Shown here: one piece after another, positions 52,792 to 63,978 of the stretch
Layout of the letters: every line of letters begins with the position of its first letter
Position numbering within the stretch: position 1 is the first letter of the stretch
Assembly: GCA_946902875.1 (NCBI GenBank)
Contig: OX336355.1
Location: forward strand, 19,439,347-19,503,346
Direction of reading: 5' to 3'
Origin: Nematopogon swammerdamellus
Lineage: Eukaryota > Arthropoda > Insecta > Lepidoptera > Adelidae
DNA length: 64,000 nt
Notes under the pieces: generated by a model
Told to the model about the DNA's origin: nothing
Databases searched by the model: none
The model's input: the letters and a program-made list of their open reading frames with translations, nothing else
Made by a program: the position numbers and the translations under genes

Positions 52792-52948
52792 GTAAAGCCG
52801 CGTCTCCTGCGAATGTTTTCTTTCCAAACATTACACGGAAACATCAAAACATTGAGGCGTAGCCATACAAATTTGTATGAAAACCATAGAGAAATTATGT
52901 TTTTCAGTAATGTTTCGAAAAAATATGCGCAGGAGACGCGGCTTTAGT
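52792..52948. mobile_element. 157-bp MITE
   Basis: 'taaagccgcgtctcctgcg' is mirrored by 'cgcaggagacgcggcttta', with 'ttccaaacatt' and 'aatgtttcgaa' further in. No coding. Confidence 0.7.
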
Positions 52949-53159
52949 TTGCAGAGAAATAAAGAATTTCCTTTTCGTATTTAGTCATGGTCCTGCCTGT
53001 CTTAATCATGTACCCATGTAGGTCAAAGAGGTTGTATGTATTACACTACACGTCTGTTCCGAATTTGCCGTTTCTTCCGCCCACACCGCGCCTCACGCTA
53101 CACCCGCTGTCGCCCAGCTCAGTACGTTGATGAAACTTTTAATTAACTTTTAATACACG

Positions 53160-53760
53160 GCACCCTGAATGATATTCTGCGTCGGGCTTTTAGCGCGTCT
53201 AATGTACCGTCAATGTTGGAGCCCTGTCTCAGCAGGGATGACGGCAAGCGCCCAGACGGGATGACATTGATACCATGGTCAAAGGGTAAAGCACTCGTCT
53301 GGGACGCCACCTGCGCCGACACGCTCGCGCCCTCGCATGTCGTGTCGACTGCCAGGAAAGCCGGCTCTGCTGCTGAGACGGCCGCCCGCACCAAGCACTC
53401 CAAATATCAGACATTGACAAACATTCAAAATTATATTTTTATCCCTTTCGCTATAGAGACCATGGGTCCCATCTGTGAGGAGGGCAAAATTCTTGTGCAC
53501 GATTTAGGATCACGACTCTGCAGATCCTCGGGTGACTGCCGGGCCCGGGCGTACCTGCTGCAACGAATCAGCTTGGCGGTGCAGCGAGGTAACGCCGCTA
53601 GTGTCATGGGAACTTTCCCCTCGTCGGCCTCTTTGGATGAAATTTTTTATCTAGCAAACTGAGGCAGTTGAGGGAATTGCTCTATGACTCTGGCGGTAGG
53701 TCAACCCGGATCGTGGTAGTCTCTCGAGTGGCTAATTATTTTTAAAGTTTGTTTATTTTG
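53160..53760 (+). mobile_element. LINE-type C-terminal reading frame and 3' UTR
   Basis: Open without a stop from about 53150 through an ATG at 53213 to TGA at 53660-53662. It reads LNDILRRAFSASNVPSMLEP, DGKRPDGMTLIPWSKGKALV, WDATCADTLAPSHVV, then an Ala/Lys-rich helix ending KHSKYQTL, NYIFIPFAIETMGPICEEG and LLQRISLAVQRGNAASVMG. I know this domain from the 3' ends of retroelement polyproteins in arthropods and other invertebrates; RPD and WDATC fit an RPD-x(n)-D endonuclease-like core (inference). It is the best-preserved copy here; a captured fragment is at 3783. T-rich 3' UTR to about 53760. Confidence 0.65.
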
Positions 53761-53889
53761 TTTTAGTTTAGGTAATTTTAATTTGATAGGTAGTTTTAGT
53801 TTCTATTTTATTAATTTGTTACTTTAGTTAGACATTTAATTGCAAATTAGTAAATTAAGATAAAAAATGGTTACGTTATTATTTAGAAG

Positions 53890-54668
53890 TCGAGCCGCAG
53901 AGTATAATATTCGTACGTGTCAATTTCAACCTTATCATAAAACAGCATCGGCAAAAAATATTCACGAATTGAATAAGAATCTTCTTACTCGGTTCATTGA
54001 TACTCATACATGTAACTATAGATATTTTGTATAAATGAATAAAAAAAAAATTTACAATTTGTGATGGTATTCCATTAGAAGTTAAGCCTACGTATTTGAC
54101 TTTAACGTGTCTAGCTAAGTATAATTGTTATATTAGGTGGAAAGAATATTTTGATCTTAGATCTAGAGATAAAGGAATATGGTATAAAATCATACAAAAT
54201 GAACCGCCCTTAGTACCCTGGTTTGACAAATTAAAAATGAATCGTGAACGTCTTGTCGTGGCTTTTCGTTTAAGATCTGGTCACATTCCTTTAAATAAAT
54301 TTGGTTTTTTAATGAAAAAGGTATCATCTCCAAATTGTGATCTATGCGGAGTTCCTGAAGATGTATATCATATTTTGACCGAATGTGCAAGGGGAAATTT
54401 AGTTAGGAAACATTTGAATTATGGGCGATTCTGTTTAGGTCCATATATAGATAATTTGGCTCATCCAGCATCCGAGGGTGCTGCGAAGTTGTTTATAATG
54501 TATAATGTTATTATGAAAGAAAGAGCTGCTCGCTCGAATTAGTTTGGTTAGTTTTTAAGTTGTTGTTGTCTATTATTTTATTGTGTTATGTTTGTTGTTG
54601 TATGAAGAGGGTTGGCATTTTCATTTAATGAAACAAACCCTTTAAATAAAGGAAAAAAAAAAAAAAGA
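53890..54668 (+). mobile_element. LINE 3' end with zinc-knuckle domain and poly(A) tail
   Basis: A decayed upstream part (53920-54035: QPYHKTASAKNIHELN) is followed by an open frame to 54542: WYKIIQNEPPLVPWFDKL, VVAFRLRSGHIPLNKF, and CDLCGVPEDVYHILTEC, a C-x2-C-x7-H-x4-C knuckle typical of the region after RNase H in some LINEs. The element ends 'ctttaaataaaggaaaaaaa' at 54668. 5'-truncated. Confidence 0.7.
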
Positions 54669-55570
54669 AGACAATAATTTATTTCAAAATAATCTTTCTT
54701 TGTCATGTCAGTCAAAATAACAGCTATGCTCTTCTTTCCTACATCTGAGACAAGGATTCCTCATAATTTTTGTTAGAGCTTGTGGCGCCAACCAACCAAC
54801 GTTTTCATTTTTTGAATATTTGGTTTGACAAGCTGCGCGAAAGAAAATTATGTCAAGTTGGACTTCTGATTAATTTCCGAACTGAAATAAATTCTTAGTT
54901 ATCTATCATCGACGTTAGTTATAATTCTTCTTTTAAAATATATTAATAAATGTTAAACTCAATCGAGTTTTCTTCATTGATCGAGGTTTACTTTACCAAT
55001 GACAGCGTTTTAAAGCAGTGCCGCCACTATGAAAATATTTTCCCCGGTGTTTTTGTCGGTAAATTTTATACCTGCACTCTGGCAATAACTTAATCACGCA
55101 CGAAGGACCTGGCATCCACGCCAAAAATTAATAAAAAAAAAAAAAAAAAATTGGTTGTCTGTAAAGTCGGTTTACGGACGATAGTTTTACGTGATAACGT
55201 CTGCTGCCCTGGTACTTTAGAACCAGAGAGATAAATGTGTACAAGCCGAGTGCCGACGCTTGGCCCGATTGTGCCTCTCTATTGTTTGTTACGCGCTCTC
55301 GCTTGCACACACAGGCTCAGATGGAACGTGACACTTTTTCGTGCGTGCAGCCGGTGTTCATCAATTTATAAGACGCGACGATGGTTTTGTTTCGTTTGAC
55401 AACAATGGCAACTCGTTTTGAGTTGACGGACGATTACCTGCTACATCAAGGGTGCTAAAATTAGGTTATGGGTTATGGTTATTTTTTTATAACCACCTAA
55501 AAAACTTTATTCTATAATACTTCCGAAATTTAAATTTCCCGCCAAACTGGGAACGACCAATCAGAGCAAC
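54669..55570. other. no recognised feature
   Basis: AT-rich with an A-run at 55130-55148. No coding or repeat identity is recognised. Confidence 0.4.
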
Positions 55571-56606
55571 GGAGGTTACACCACGTTACACGCTCAGTTT
55601 GGCATCAGTTCATTCCATCAGTCTGGTCAAACTGATACGCCAGTCTGACCGTTTAATCGATTGACTGATGGATCAGACTGATGGATTTATATTTTGATAA
55701 TTTTCGGCAGACTACGTTAGACTGACGGCAGACTAGGCGAAACTAGCACGGTTGACTACATCACCTACACCATCCGTGATGTGATGTCAGGTCAGCCCAT
55801 AACAGCAGGTGAACTAGGTGCAATGTCAGTGCTTCCCTTCATGCCGGCTAAACTGAACTGGAAGGAAAACACGAATTATTTACATCTACCCGTTTCGACC
55901 GTCGTTTCTTTGAGTGCGGTGGTAGCAACCCGGGCGGGATAAGCCCTACCACCCCTAGTAAGGTAAGAAAGTAAGGGACCTACAGTTTTACGTGGAATCC
56001 GAACCACAGTCAGCCTCCAACGGTCGAGCGGTCACCCATCCAAGTACTGACCGCGCTCAGGGTTGCTTAACAACAGTCGGCCGACCGCAACACTGAGCTA
56101 ACGAGGCTGATCTTTGAATACCTTTGTTTTTTGGACAAATGCGAGCAACCAGTAAATCCTAATACCTAGGTATGTACCTACTACGTTCATTTTTGTTTTC
56201 TCAGTAACCATTTTTTACTCCACCGCTTTCTTGTGCGTTTCTTAGTCAAGCAAGGCTAATATTATAGCAACGCTAGCTTTTTTTAACCCCTGACGCAAAA
56301 AGAGGGGTGTTATAAGTTTAAAGCGTCGGAGAACCGCTAAGTAGGTAAATAAAATATAAAAACTCAGAGCTGCGCGGGAATTTACTTAGCGGTCCCCCGA
56401 CTCCTTTAAGTACGTAAACGGATTTTTTTTTAGAATTTTTAAGGGTAGGGGTTTTGTTTATATCCATAATGCGTGTCGTCAGTCGTCACCTACGTGTTTT
56501 CGCTCGGACTGCTGTAATGCTTTGCTTCGTTACATCAGTCTGGCGTCAATCTGGCCGTGATCAAGGTCACGGACTGAACTGATGCCAGACTGAGCGTGTA
56601 ACCTCC
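55571..56606. mobile_element. inverted-repeat element hosting a SINE
   Basis: 'ggaggttaca' plus 'cgctcagtttggcatcagtt' at the left is mirrored by 'aactgatgccagactgagcg' plus 'tgtaacctcc' at the right. Further in, 'atcagtctggtcaaactgat' and 'acatcagtctggcgtcaatc' extend the similarity. The left arm has a small duplication ('ttacaccacgttacac'). I see no target duplication and no transposase. A SINE-A copy sits in the middle. Confidence 0.65.
55746..56111 (-). mobile_element. SINE-A full-length copy, older, nested
   Basis: In reverse: the body 'gggtgaactaggtgc' complement, then 'gggacctacagttttacg', the 5S-like complement 'gcggtcacccatccaagtac' (56029-56048), 'gttgcttaacaacag' and the A-box complement 'cactgagctaacgaggc'. 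It keeps the tRNA/5S/tRNA order although more diverged than the copies at 10011 and 28302, so that arrangement is old. Confidence 0.8.
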
Positions 56607-56857
56607 GTCAAAGAGTGCGTGGCGTGAGGCCTGCCTGACGCAACATTGGACACTTGAAATTTTGTTCCTAGAACCATAAATACTGACTTCTTGGGGTTCA
56701 ACCAATGACGTACATAAACTTTGGGTTCAACGCAAGATCATTTTCCGACGACCATTTCCAAACGCGGCTCAGATCCTCGTTGATACGAGTCGTTCCGCGT
56801 ACAAAGTCTCCGCTCATTTACTCCGTCAAAACAGCTTTGGTTGTTTAAAAAAAAAAT
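56607..56857. other. no recognised feature
   Basis: Nothing coding or repeated is recognised apart from A-runs at the right end. Confidence 0.35.
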
Positions 56858-57003
56858 AACCAGGGTTAATATAAAGAAGATGCGTCGCTACGCGACGCAT
56901 CTTCAAAAAAAAATACGCGACGCATCTTCAAAAAAAAATAACCAGGGTTAATATAAATAAGATGCGTCGCTACGCGACGCATCTTCTTTATATTAACCCA
57001 GGG
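56858..57003. repeat. repeated hairpin 'gatgcgtcgctacgcgacgc'
   Basis: The perfect palindrome 'aagatgcgtcgc' with its mirror 'gcgacgcatctt' occurs at 56878-56904 and 56967-56993, with a half copy between. Outer arms 'accagggttaatataaa' and 'tttatattaacccagggt' pair around the whole block. Confidence 0.8.
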
Positions 57004-57157
57004 TGTTTGCAGTCAGTACAAAATGTATTTCTATGAAAATTGTATGCGCAAAAGTACTTTGAGACCATATATATAGATGGCGGGTCAATCAAGGACAAGG
57101 AACGCAGTGTTGTCAGATCTGGAGCTTTTCCTCCAAAAATGGAGGTATTTCGTTTTC

Positions 57158-57469
57158 GGGTTTCTGGAGGAAGATAAAATCAATGGAATGAAGGATTTTC
57201 GTAAAAATGTAGGTTTTCCGGAGGTTTTCATTATAAAGTAAAGACATGTCGTGAACTACAACTTCACGAGTTGTATTTAGATGTTAATAATTAACAATAG
57301 TTTAGTTTCACACGGGTTTCTGGAGGAAGATAAAATCAATGGAATGAAGGATTTTCGTAAAAATGTAGGTTTTCCGGAGGTTTTCATTATAAAGTAAAAA
57401 CATGTCGTGAACTACAACTTCACGAGTTGTATTTAGATGTTAATAATTAACAATAGTTTAGTTTCACTC
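57158..57469. repeat. 156-bp tandem duplication
   Basis: 'gggtttctggaggaagat' to 'caatagtttagtttcac' occurs twice in direct succession (57158-57313, 57314-57469), with only one or two differences seen ('agtaaagacatg' against 'agtaaaaacatg'). Confidence 0.85.
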
Positions 57470-57549
57470 GTTCATCCTTCCTTTCCCTATTATCCTTATA
57501 AGCAATGATATTTTAGTAAAGATAGGTTATTATGAAATTCAGTGCTCAC

Positions 57550-57729
57550 ACATGGCACGTCCTTGAAAAGTTGAGAGGAAGAACTATAAAGTGATGCGCC
57601 GACTCGAATAGTCTTATTCCAATTATTAGAAATTTTCTCCACTTCGAATGCATTCGAACAGTCGTCGCGGCGGCAATTCCGATTCAGCGTTTGCATTCGT
57701 AAATTATTTATATTCAACCGGAGTGACAT
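57550..57729 (-). CDS. candidate 5' exon of mRpL19 (targeting presequence)
   Basis: An ATG at 57729 opens 60 codons to a donor-like TGT|gtgagc. The peptide begins MSLRLNINNLRMQTLNRNCR and contains KTIRVGASLYSSSSQLFKD. Arg, Asn and Ser enrichment followed by R-x-G-x-x-L-Y-SSSS looks like a mitochondrial presequence with a cleavage site. mRpL19 lacks such a region and has an acceptor upstream of its ATG. However, the exit phase (0) fits only the second AG, next to the ATG (taag|ATG), not the stronger 'tttcag' 8 bases earlier. It may be chance or belong to another gene. Confidence 0.25.
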
Positions 57730-58458
57730 TCATCATTCCGACTGCCGGACGAATGAACTGTGATGAGACTGACTCTGATGACTGATGATGATGAGATTGC
57801 AATTTAATTTTTACGTTTTAAGCAATCGAATTGACCCATCACTATTATCATAGCCAACAATATTGCGAGAAGAAGACGGACGGCACGTCTAAGGTTGAGA
57901 GAAAAAAAGAGACAAGTATATGTTGCTTTGCGTCGCCCTACATATCACAGTCCGCGTAGTGGGAATGAGATCGCGTATGGGGGCACAGCGCGGGAGGGAG
58001 AGAGAGGGAGTATCTTTTCTGATGCGCAATATTTCATGGAAGTAGTGTTTGAATTTGTGAAAAATAATAAATATAATGGTGGAAATAATAATATTTACAC
58101 ATGATATGTGATTCCTTGATTTTTGGTAGCGATTCTCGAAGAATTAGTGCGGAATATCACTACACACGACGGCATCTTCGAAATATCATTGATTTTCGAT
58201 GTGTAGCGCCTCGCGGTGAACGGCTCGTGGTTAGCGGTCCGAACTGTTATCTTACTTTTGTTGTGCCGCTTGGAAGCTCAGATAATCTATCTACTTCTTT
58301 ACTTATAATATCATTGCTTATTAGTAAGTAGGTACCTATCCTTTTTTGAGAATTAATGTAAGAGGTTTTCATTTTAGAAAATATGGGAAATATTTTTTCT
58401 AATGGTTTGGAGGGATTTGGTATAACGGATCTGGGAACACTGAAGGTACGGTGCGGTA
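57730..58458. other. no recognised feature
   Basis: Open frames at 57895-58104 and 58101-58331 (69 and 76 codons) match nothing I know. 'gatgatgatgaga' repeats near 57780. Confidence 0.35.
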
Positions 58459-60029
58459 CAGTGTTGCCATGTTAGGAGATTTTCTCCTAGATTCAGGAGA
58501 ATTTCAGCGGTGTTAGGAGAAGTTTTTGCCTGTCAGGAGAGTAGGAGAAAATCTAGGAGAAAGAAAATCATTACAGGAGAAGATTTAGGAGTGAGAAACA
58601 TATATTTACTAGTAAGTAACAAACAAATATTTCGGTATGTACGGTGACAACATAATGAATGAACTGTTTGTGAATCAACCAACCTCTCAAGTCACACAAT
58701 ATACGATAGGATTTGTCTTTTAATAAGAGCAAGGTTCAAGCTTCTTGCTCTTTAGTCAGGATAATGTGACACTCTGTGAGTGTGTGCGTGCATTGATCGA
58801 CCGACAAGCGACTACCGGGCGGGCCTAACCGAACGAACATTTGTTATCAATCAATGTTATTTACATGTATTCTTTGTAATAATCAGTAGTATTACTGAGC
58901 CTACGTCGATAGTCTGTCCGTCAGTCTGCACTACTTTAACGGCTGTATCTTTTGTACCGTAATAGGTGGCTGGTTGTGATTTTCACAGATCATGTGTTAT
59001 TTATTATTGGCGGACATCCTATTAAATAATAAGAAAAAAAGTTGGTCTTGCTCTAACGTAAAAACGGTAATACGTACAAGTGTCAAACTTGGTGTGGTTA
59101 AAAACTAAAAAAAAAACAAATAATTAAAACAGACGAATTACGTGGTGGTTAGAATGGCAATCGTGGTTATGACGGGGGGACAAATCATTATTGGCGGAGA
59201 AGTAATAGAACATATTGAAGGAAGAGTATGTACGTATATCTCGGTTAAATACTGCTTGGTAGACAAGGTCTCCTTAAGAAGGTCGAGGGAGGAATTCAAC
59301 TGAGTAGGGCTGCCTCGGAAATTTAAAATTCGCCCCGAGGTCTAACCTGTATATATTATGACCAGCGCGTCCTACCGTTTATGACGTACGGGTGTGAAAC
59401 GTGAGCTCTGACTAAAGTTGTTTTCAAAAGTTGCCCAGCGAGCGATGGAACTAGCCATGCTGGGCTGGCATGGGAGTATAGCTAGGCGAAATGGTGCGTA
59501 ATGACTAATGAATGAGGGGATGACGACCGTTGGAGTAACCATGTACTACATTGGCGGCCGTGGACAGGAAAATGGAGTGTGGGAGACCACCCGCCAGGTG
59601 GGACGCCGACATGAAGTATGTCGGCGGAAAGCAGTGGTCCGTACCGCTGAAGGCCGAGAGACTGGAGGAAAATTGAAGGCATATGTCCAGCAGTAGACGC
59701 TTACACGCTGACCGACTGACTGACTGACAGAGAACTCTCGGTGCGCGAGTTCGACTCGCACTTGACCGGTTTTCAGGGTGCAAAAGATACAGCTCTTTAC
59801 AGGTAAGACAGACAGACGGACGGACAGACGGCCTAGGCTTAGTAAAATGGTCCCGTACGTATAAGGAAATGTATTCTTGATTCTCGAGTTATGACCTTAA
59901 AATGTGGTGAAATTTTTATAATTTGAAGAACAGGAGAATTTTTTAGGAGGACGAAAATTTTCTAGGAGATTTTTAGGAGATTTTCGAAGTCAATCTAGGA
60001 GAATTTAAAAATTTGAGTTGGCAACACTG
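58459..60029. mobile_element. hAT-type element with 8-bp target duplication and passengers
   Basis: 'cagtgttgccatgttagg' left and 'gagttggcaacactg' right, flanked by the exact 8-bp duplication GTGCGGTA (58451-58458, 60030-60037). Subterminal 'aggagaattt' and 'taggaga' motifs are clustered at both ends. The interior has a LINE fragment (59230-59705) and pieces of the 'gacggacgg' repeat, and no hAT transposase. Confidence 0.87.
59230..59705 (+). mobile_element. LINE reverse transcriptase C-terminal remnant (RTE-like)
   Basis: Pieces in several frames: 'LPFMTYGCET' near 59372, 'GHVARRR'-like text missing, 'WRPWTGKWSVGDHPP' near 59560 and a final block ending AYVQQ in the plus frame before TAG at 59694. 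These match, in order, the C-terminal part of a very common lepidopteran LINE. Heavily frameshifted and carried inside the hAT element. Confidence 0.55.
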
Positions 60030-60037
60030 GTGCGGTA

Positions 60038-61480
60038 TAGATATATAAATAGTTTAAAGAATAACAACAGACAAGGCTGCATGGTATAATACCTTTGCTT
60101 GCCTATCCCAAAAAGAGGGCAGTGGTTATATCCTCTTTGGATAGTTTATAATTTTTGTCAATCAAGATAAGTGTAGTTTGTGGTTTTTATATGTTTTGTT
60201 TGCTCATGGTGTTTTCTTCGATTATTTGTGATACTTACCTGTGACCCGGCTTTGTTTTTTTGGTGTTTTCTACTTTCTCTCCGACTCCGACCTCAGTTAC
60301 GTTTATTGGACTGATCAGCGGAAATAGCAGCAGGAAAAAAATTTATAAGGTGATATCATCCTAAGAGAAGCATTGTTATTAGGAAACAAAAAAATAAACA
60401 TTAAATGATATATTTTATTCATTCAATTGTTTAATTTCTTTCCATTCCTAAAAAAATAAGAAAATATTGAGGTTATGAACCTACGTACCTACCTAAGCAT
60501 ACGCACTATCTAGTATAGAAAGTTATAGATAAATATGAGCTCCTTGGAGATTATATCAATAGATGGCGTATAATGACGAGTGAAGCTGATGCCTCTAAAC
60601 CCCACCATATAAGCATAGTAAAAGAAGACGAGTAAGATAACTGGAGGCCATTTTTAAAATAACTACCTACGCTGCGCCGAGCCTCCAGGGATGTCACAAC
60701 TCACAACACTAACACAATTGACAGGCAGTGAGTCCATCATGGTGGAAATGCTATTCTTTAAAATTATTATGTACATTTATGTATTTTTTATTTATTGACC
60801 AAGAGCCAGCTCCCAAAATTTTACTCTAACAGAATATATGAGTTGTCATAGATTTATTATATACTGGCGTTAAGGTATATTTTCGAAAGCTATATTTTCG
60901 ATAGACAGTGAACGATGTTATTTTGATGTTTGAGCCCTTGACAACGATACCCCACTCAATAATCGGATGCTTAGTTCTGGCGCTACGGTGGAACATACGT
61001 AAAAACAAACATACACACACATAAATTGCTAAAAAGATAACCCTTCATTTTTGCTTCGCGCAGTCGGGTAAATTTTTTTTTTAACTTTAACCTCCCAAAA
61101 ATTAATGCAATGTCAAAATTCAACTTTAACTCACGTCCGTCTTTGGACAACCATTTCGTAGTCGCGGACGATGAAGAGAATTAATAAGTGGGCAAAAAAT
61201 TTATAACTATAAAAATTATAGAAAATATATTTAGAATTATAGATTAATATAATTATTAATCTTAATAAAAAAATTATCTAATAAATAATTTTAAAATGTA
61301 TTTATTAATTTTGTTTTATTATTACTTAATAACTTATATTTTTATTTTTGTTATTTTAATGAATTACTTAATAACTTGGTTGGTCGCTAGCAGTCATGAA
61401 AGTGTCCGCGGTAGGAGCTGTGGCCATTTATAGAAGACAAAACCGCGCGAAATTGCGTTGTGCGTGGTATCTCTAACAAG
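60038..61480. other. no recognised feature
   Basis: AT-rich. 61040-61075 has 'tgcttcgcgcagtcgggta', the reverse of the repeat end at 4985. No coding. Confidence 0.4.
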
Positions 61481-63573
61481 TCTGAACAAGTCGACAACCG
61501 CGGGCCCACGGCACGGCGCGGCCTTCGTGTGCGCCGCGCAGCCGCGCCCGATGCCGGGGTTCGCGAATGGTTTTTGCAGCTAGTACCTACCTATTAATAA
61601 CTAATTAATACTATAATTAAATACTAATAGGTACTTTGCTCTGACGTTACCGAGCCAGGTCTCAAGTCAATTCCTTCGCTTAGTACCTACTCGTATTAAT
61701 AACTTACATAATTTAACTACATACTTCAATAATATTTTTTATGTTACTTACCTTTCGATGGCAGCAGGTAATGAGAATAATGTTAACTCGCGATTCGAGC
61801 CTGATCTATTCATGCAGCCGCGTACACACTGCAGAAACGCGGAGCCATTATGTTAGTGCAATAAAATAAAATTCGAATAATAATACTTTCTATCGGGAAG
61901 CGGCAGGCGGCAGGCAGCGGCCGTCACGTGGTGTGCGTCACCGAGCGCGGGGGCGGGGCGACCATCACTGACTACGCGCGAGAGACAGTGAGAATGCATG
62001 TAGTGGTTGTGTACAGACAGCGTGCGCAGGCGCGCGCTTGTGTGAGTGCGAAATCGGCGCGTTTGTATGAAGACGGCTAACTTGTGTGGTTTAACTATGA
62101 TATAAGTTACTCTATGTATTAACCCTAACCTAATGTTGAGGCGGTTGTATTTCCGAAAATGTGACGGAGGGAATGAGCAAATCCCATATAGAGACTTTGT
62201 ACACGGAACGGCTCGTCTCGTTGATCATATCCAAAGAATATAATATAATACTACAGCGATGTTGATTTGAGTCGAGGGGACAGGAGGGAATGTAATGTTT
62301 TAAAATGATTTGTTGTATTTGATAAATAAAACAAATAATGAAAGACAATAAACTATTTCTTCTTCTTCTTCTTCTTTTTATTTCTGGCGATTAGCCGATA
62401 TACGTTCGACTTATTGCGCCAATATCAAGTCTTGAAGATCCACGGTAATAAATAAGTACTACTTCTCACATAGAGAAAACAAATAATTTTGATATAAACA
62501 ATGAATAATTTGCACTCAGATGAAGGAGAAAATTAAAAGGGAAAATGTATATACTTTTATATTCACTATATCAAATACAAAGAATATATATAATTATACA
62601 AATAGATCTAAATCAGTAAGTTTATAACTTAATATCATGAGTTCTAATAAAAGAGGCTAATAGCAGTAGCGGGCCCGTCATACAAGCCAAAAAGCCCGGC
62701 TTGCCCTAGGTCAATCAAGCAAAGCTCGAAAGCAAATCGAAAACGAAAACAGTCGATAGTACTTCAATTTAATTTTAAATATCGCGCCACGTGCCATTCG
62801 CGCGCGCACGAGGTCATTGAGTCGACGACGCGACGACGCGGCGACTCGTTCGTTCGTTCGTATCATACGGAATTGCTCGTGAACTCTCGCCTCGATGCGA
62901 TGGATGAATCAGTCAATATACGAGCGTACATTAGTCATCTCGCTTGTTCCCGCTGTTATTCTAGCATCATTTTATTGCCTTCTCGTTCTCGAGTACCATA
63001 CAATTTTTAGCCTAGAGACACCCATAGTGGTATAATAATATATGAGTATGTATAGCGATTAGTATGGGGAAATATGCTAAGAATCATTCGTTCCGTAGGC
63101 GAAAGCGTACTCAGTATTAGTGCTATCTCAGTTTTTCAATAGAAGAACGACAAAGACGTGTCTACTGACTGATGTCTAATGTAGGCGTAGAAGTTTGAAG
63201 TGATGGATCGGTCGGACGTTCGCGAGGATGTTCGTTACTAAAGAAATAATAATCTTTGGTTAGTTATATTTCTATTATCCATGGCGGGTGGCGGCGGGGG
63301 CGGCGGCGCGGCGAGCGGAACGTCGCGTCGGCTCTTTTCTATTCTGTGACGTCGGCTCTCTCTTCGTTCTCTCTCTGGCATGCTAAATCGCCAGTGTTGT
63401 GACTGTGATAGTTAATTACTCAAATAACAATAGAGACAGTGTTCGGTAACTTAACGCGATAGATGGCTATATTGTAGATAGCCGCTATTTGGATATTTAG
63501 GTAAACACTACAAGCGGGTTGATGGTTGATTAAGCGTTGTGTGTGATTGCGTGTTTTTTTGCAAAGTGTGTGA
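61481..63573. promoter_or_regulatory. CpG-rich patches, possible promoter region
   Basis: GC/CpG-rich islands at 61495-61570, 61895-62065, 62780-62890 and 63280-63350 stand out from AT-rich flanks. On the minus strand 'atcgaaag|gtaagtaac' (61758) is a strong donor, so a non-coding first exon could lie at about 61757-62100 (minus). On the plus strand the last patch precedes the reading frame at 63574. A (ttc) microsatellite is at 62356-62377. Promoter assignment is inference from composition only. Confidence 0.3.
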
Positions 63574-63978
63574 ATGAATGAAGTTATGGCGTTAGTGGTT
63601 GCTTCATCGAATGCATCGTCGAATGGCGTACCGTGTAATGAGTTACGTTGCATCGACGAACTCATCAACAAAGGTAAACTGCGTACCTTAACTTTTAGTC
63701 AGAAACATGAACTCGTCTCATCGCCGCATCCAACTCCCGATTTGAACATTATTTATGAGAAAGGTAAATCAAATCACAAGAGATACTTCTCGAGTTCTGT
63801 TTACAACAACAAACAAAACAAATACATAGCAGGTTGTTCTCACATCAACAAGTTGTTTTGCTGGTGTTGTGTGCTTTTTTCAAACGAAAAAAATGTATGG
63901 AATACTACCGGTTATTTCGATTTAAATAATAATAATTTAAATTGGGATACAAGCATGTTTATTTCATTTACTGACTGA
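63574..63978 (+). CDS. TTF-type zinc-finger (ZMYM1/hAT-like) protein, N-terminal part
   Basis: 134 codons from the ATG at 63574 to TGA at 63976. After a non-conserved N-terminus, LTFSQKHELVSSPHPTPDL is the linker usual before the TTF-type zinc finger. The finger follows: KRYFSSSVYNNKQ, then YIAGCSHINKLFCWCCVLFS with the Cys pattern of the family, then VWNTTGYFDLNN. Relatives (zinc finger MYM-type protein 1-like, with DUF4371 and a hAT dimerisation domain) are domesticated or active hAT transposases that bind DNA or nuclear partners. Here the frame ends about 20 residues after the finger and the expected continuation (a Lys/His-rich helix, then DUF4371) is not present before the window ends. 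It is a partial or broken copy, or the first exon of a longer gene. Confidence 0.5.
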   Translation: MNEVMALVVASSNASSNGVPCNELRCIDELINKGKLRTLTFSQKHELVSSPHPTPDLNIIYEKGKSNHKRYFSSSVYNNKQNKYIAGCSHINKLFCWCCVLFSNEKNVWNTTGYFDLNNNNLNWDTSMFISFTD

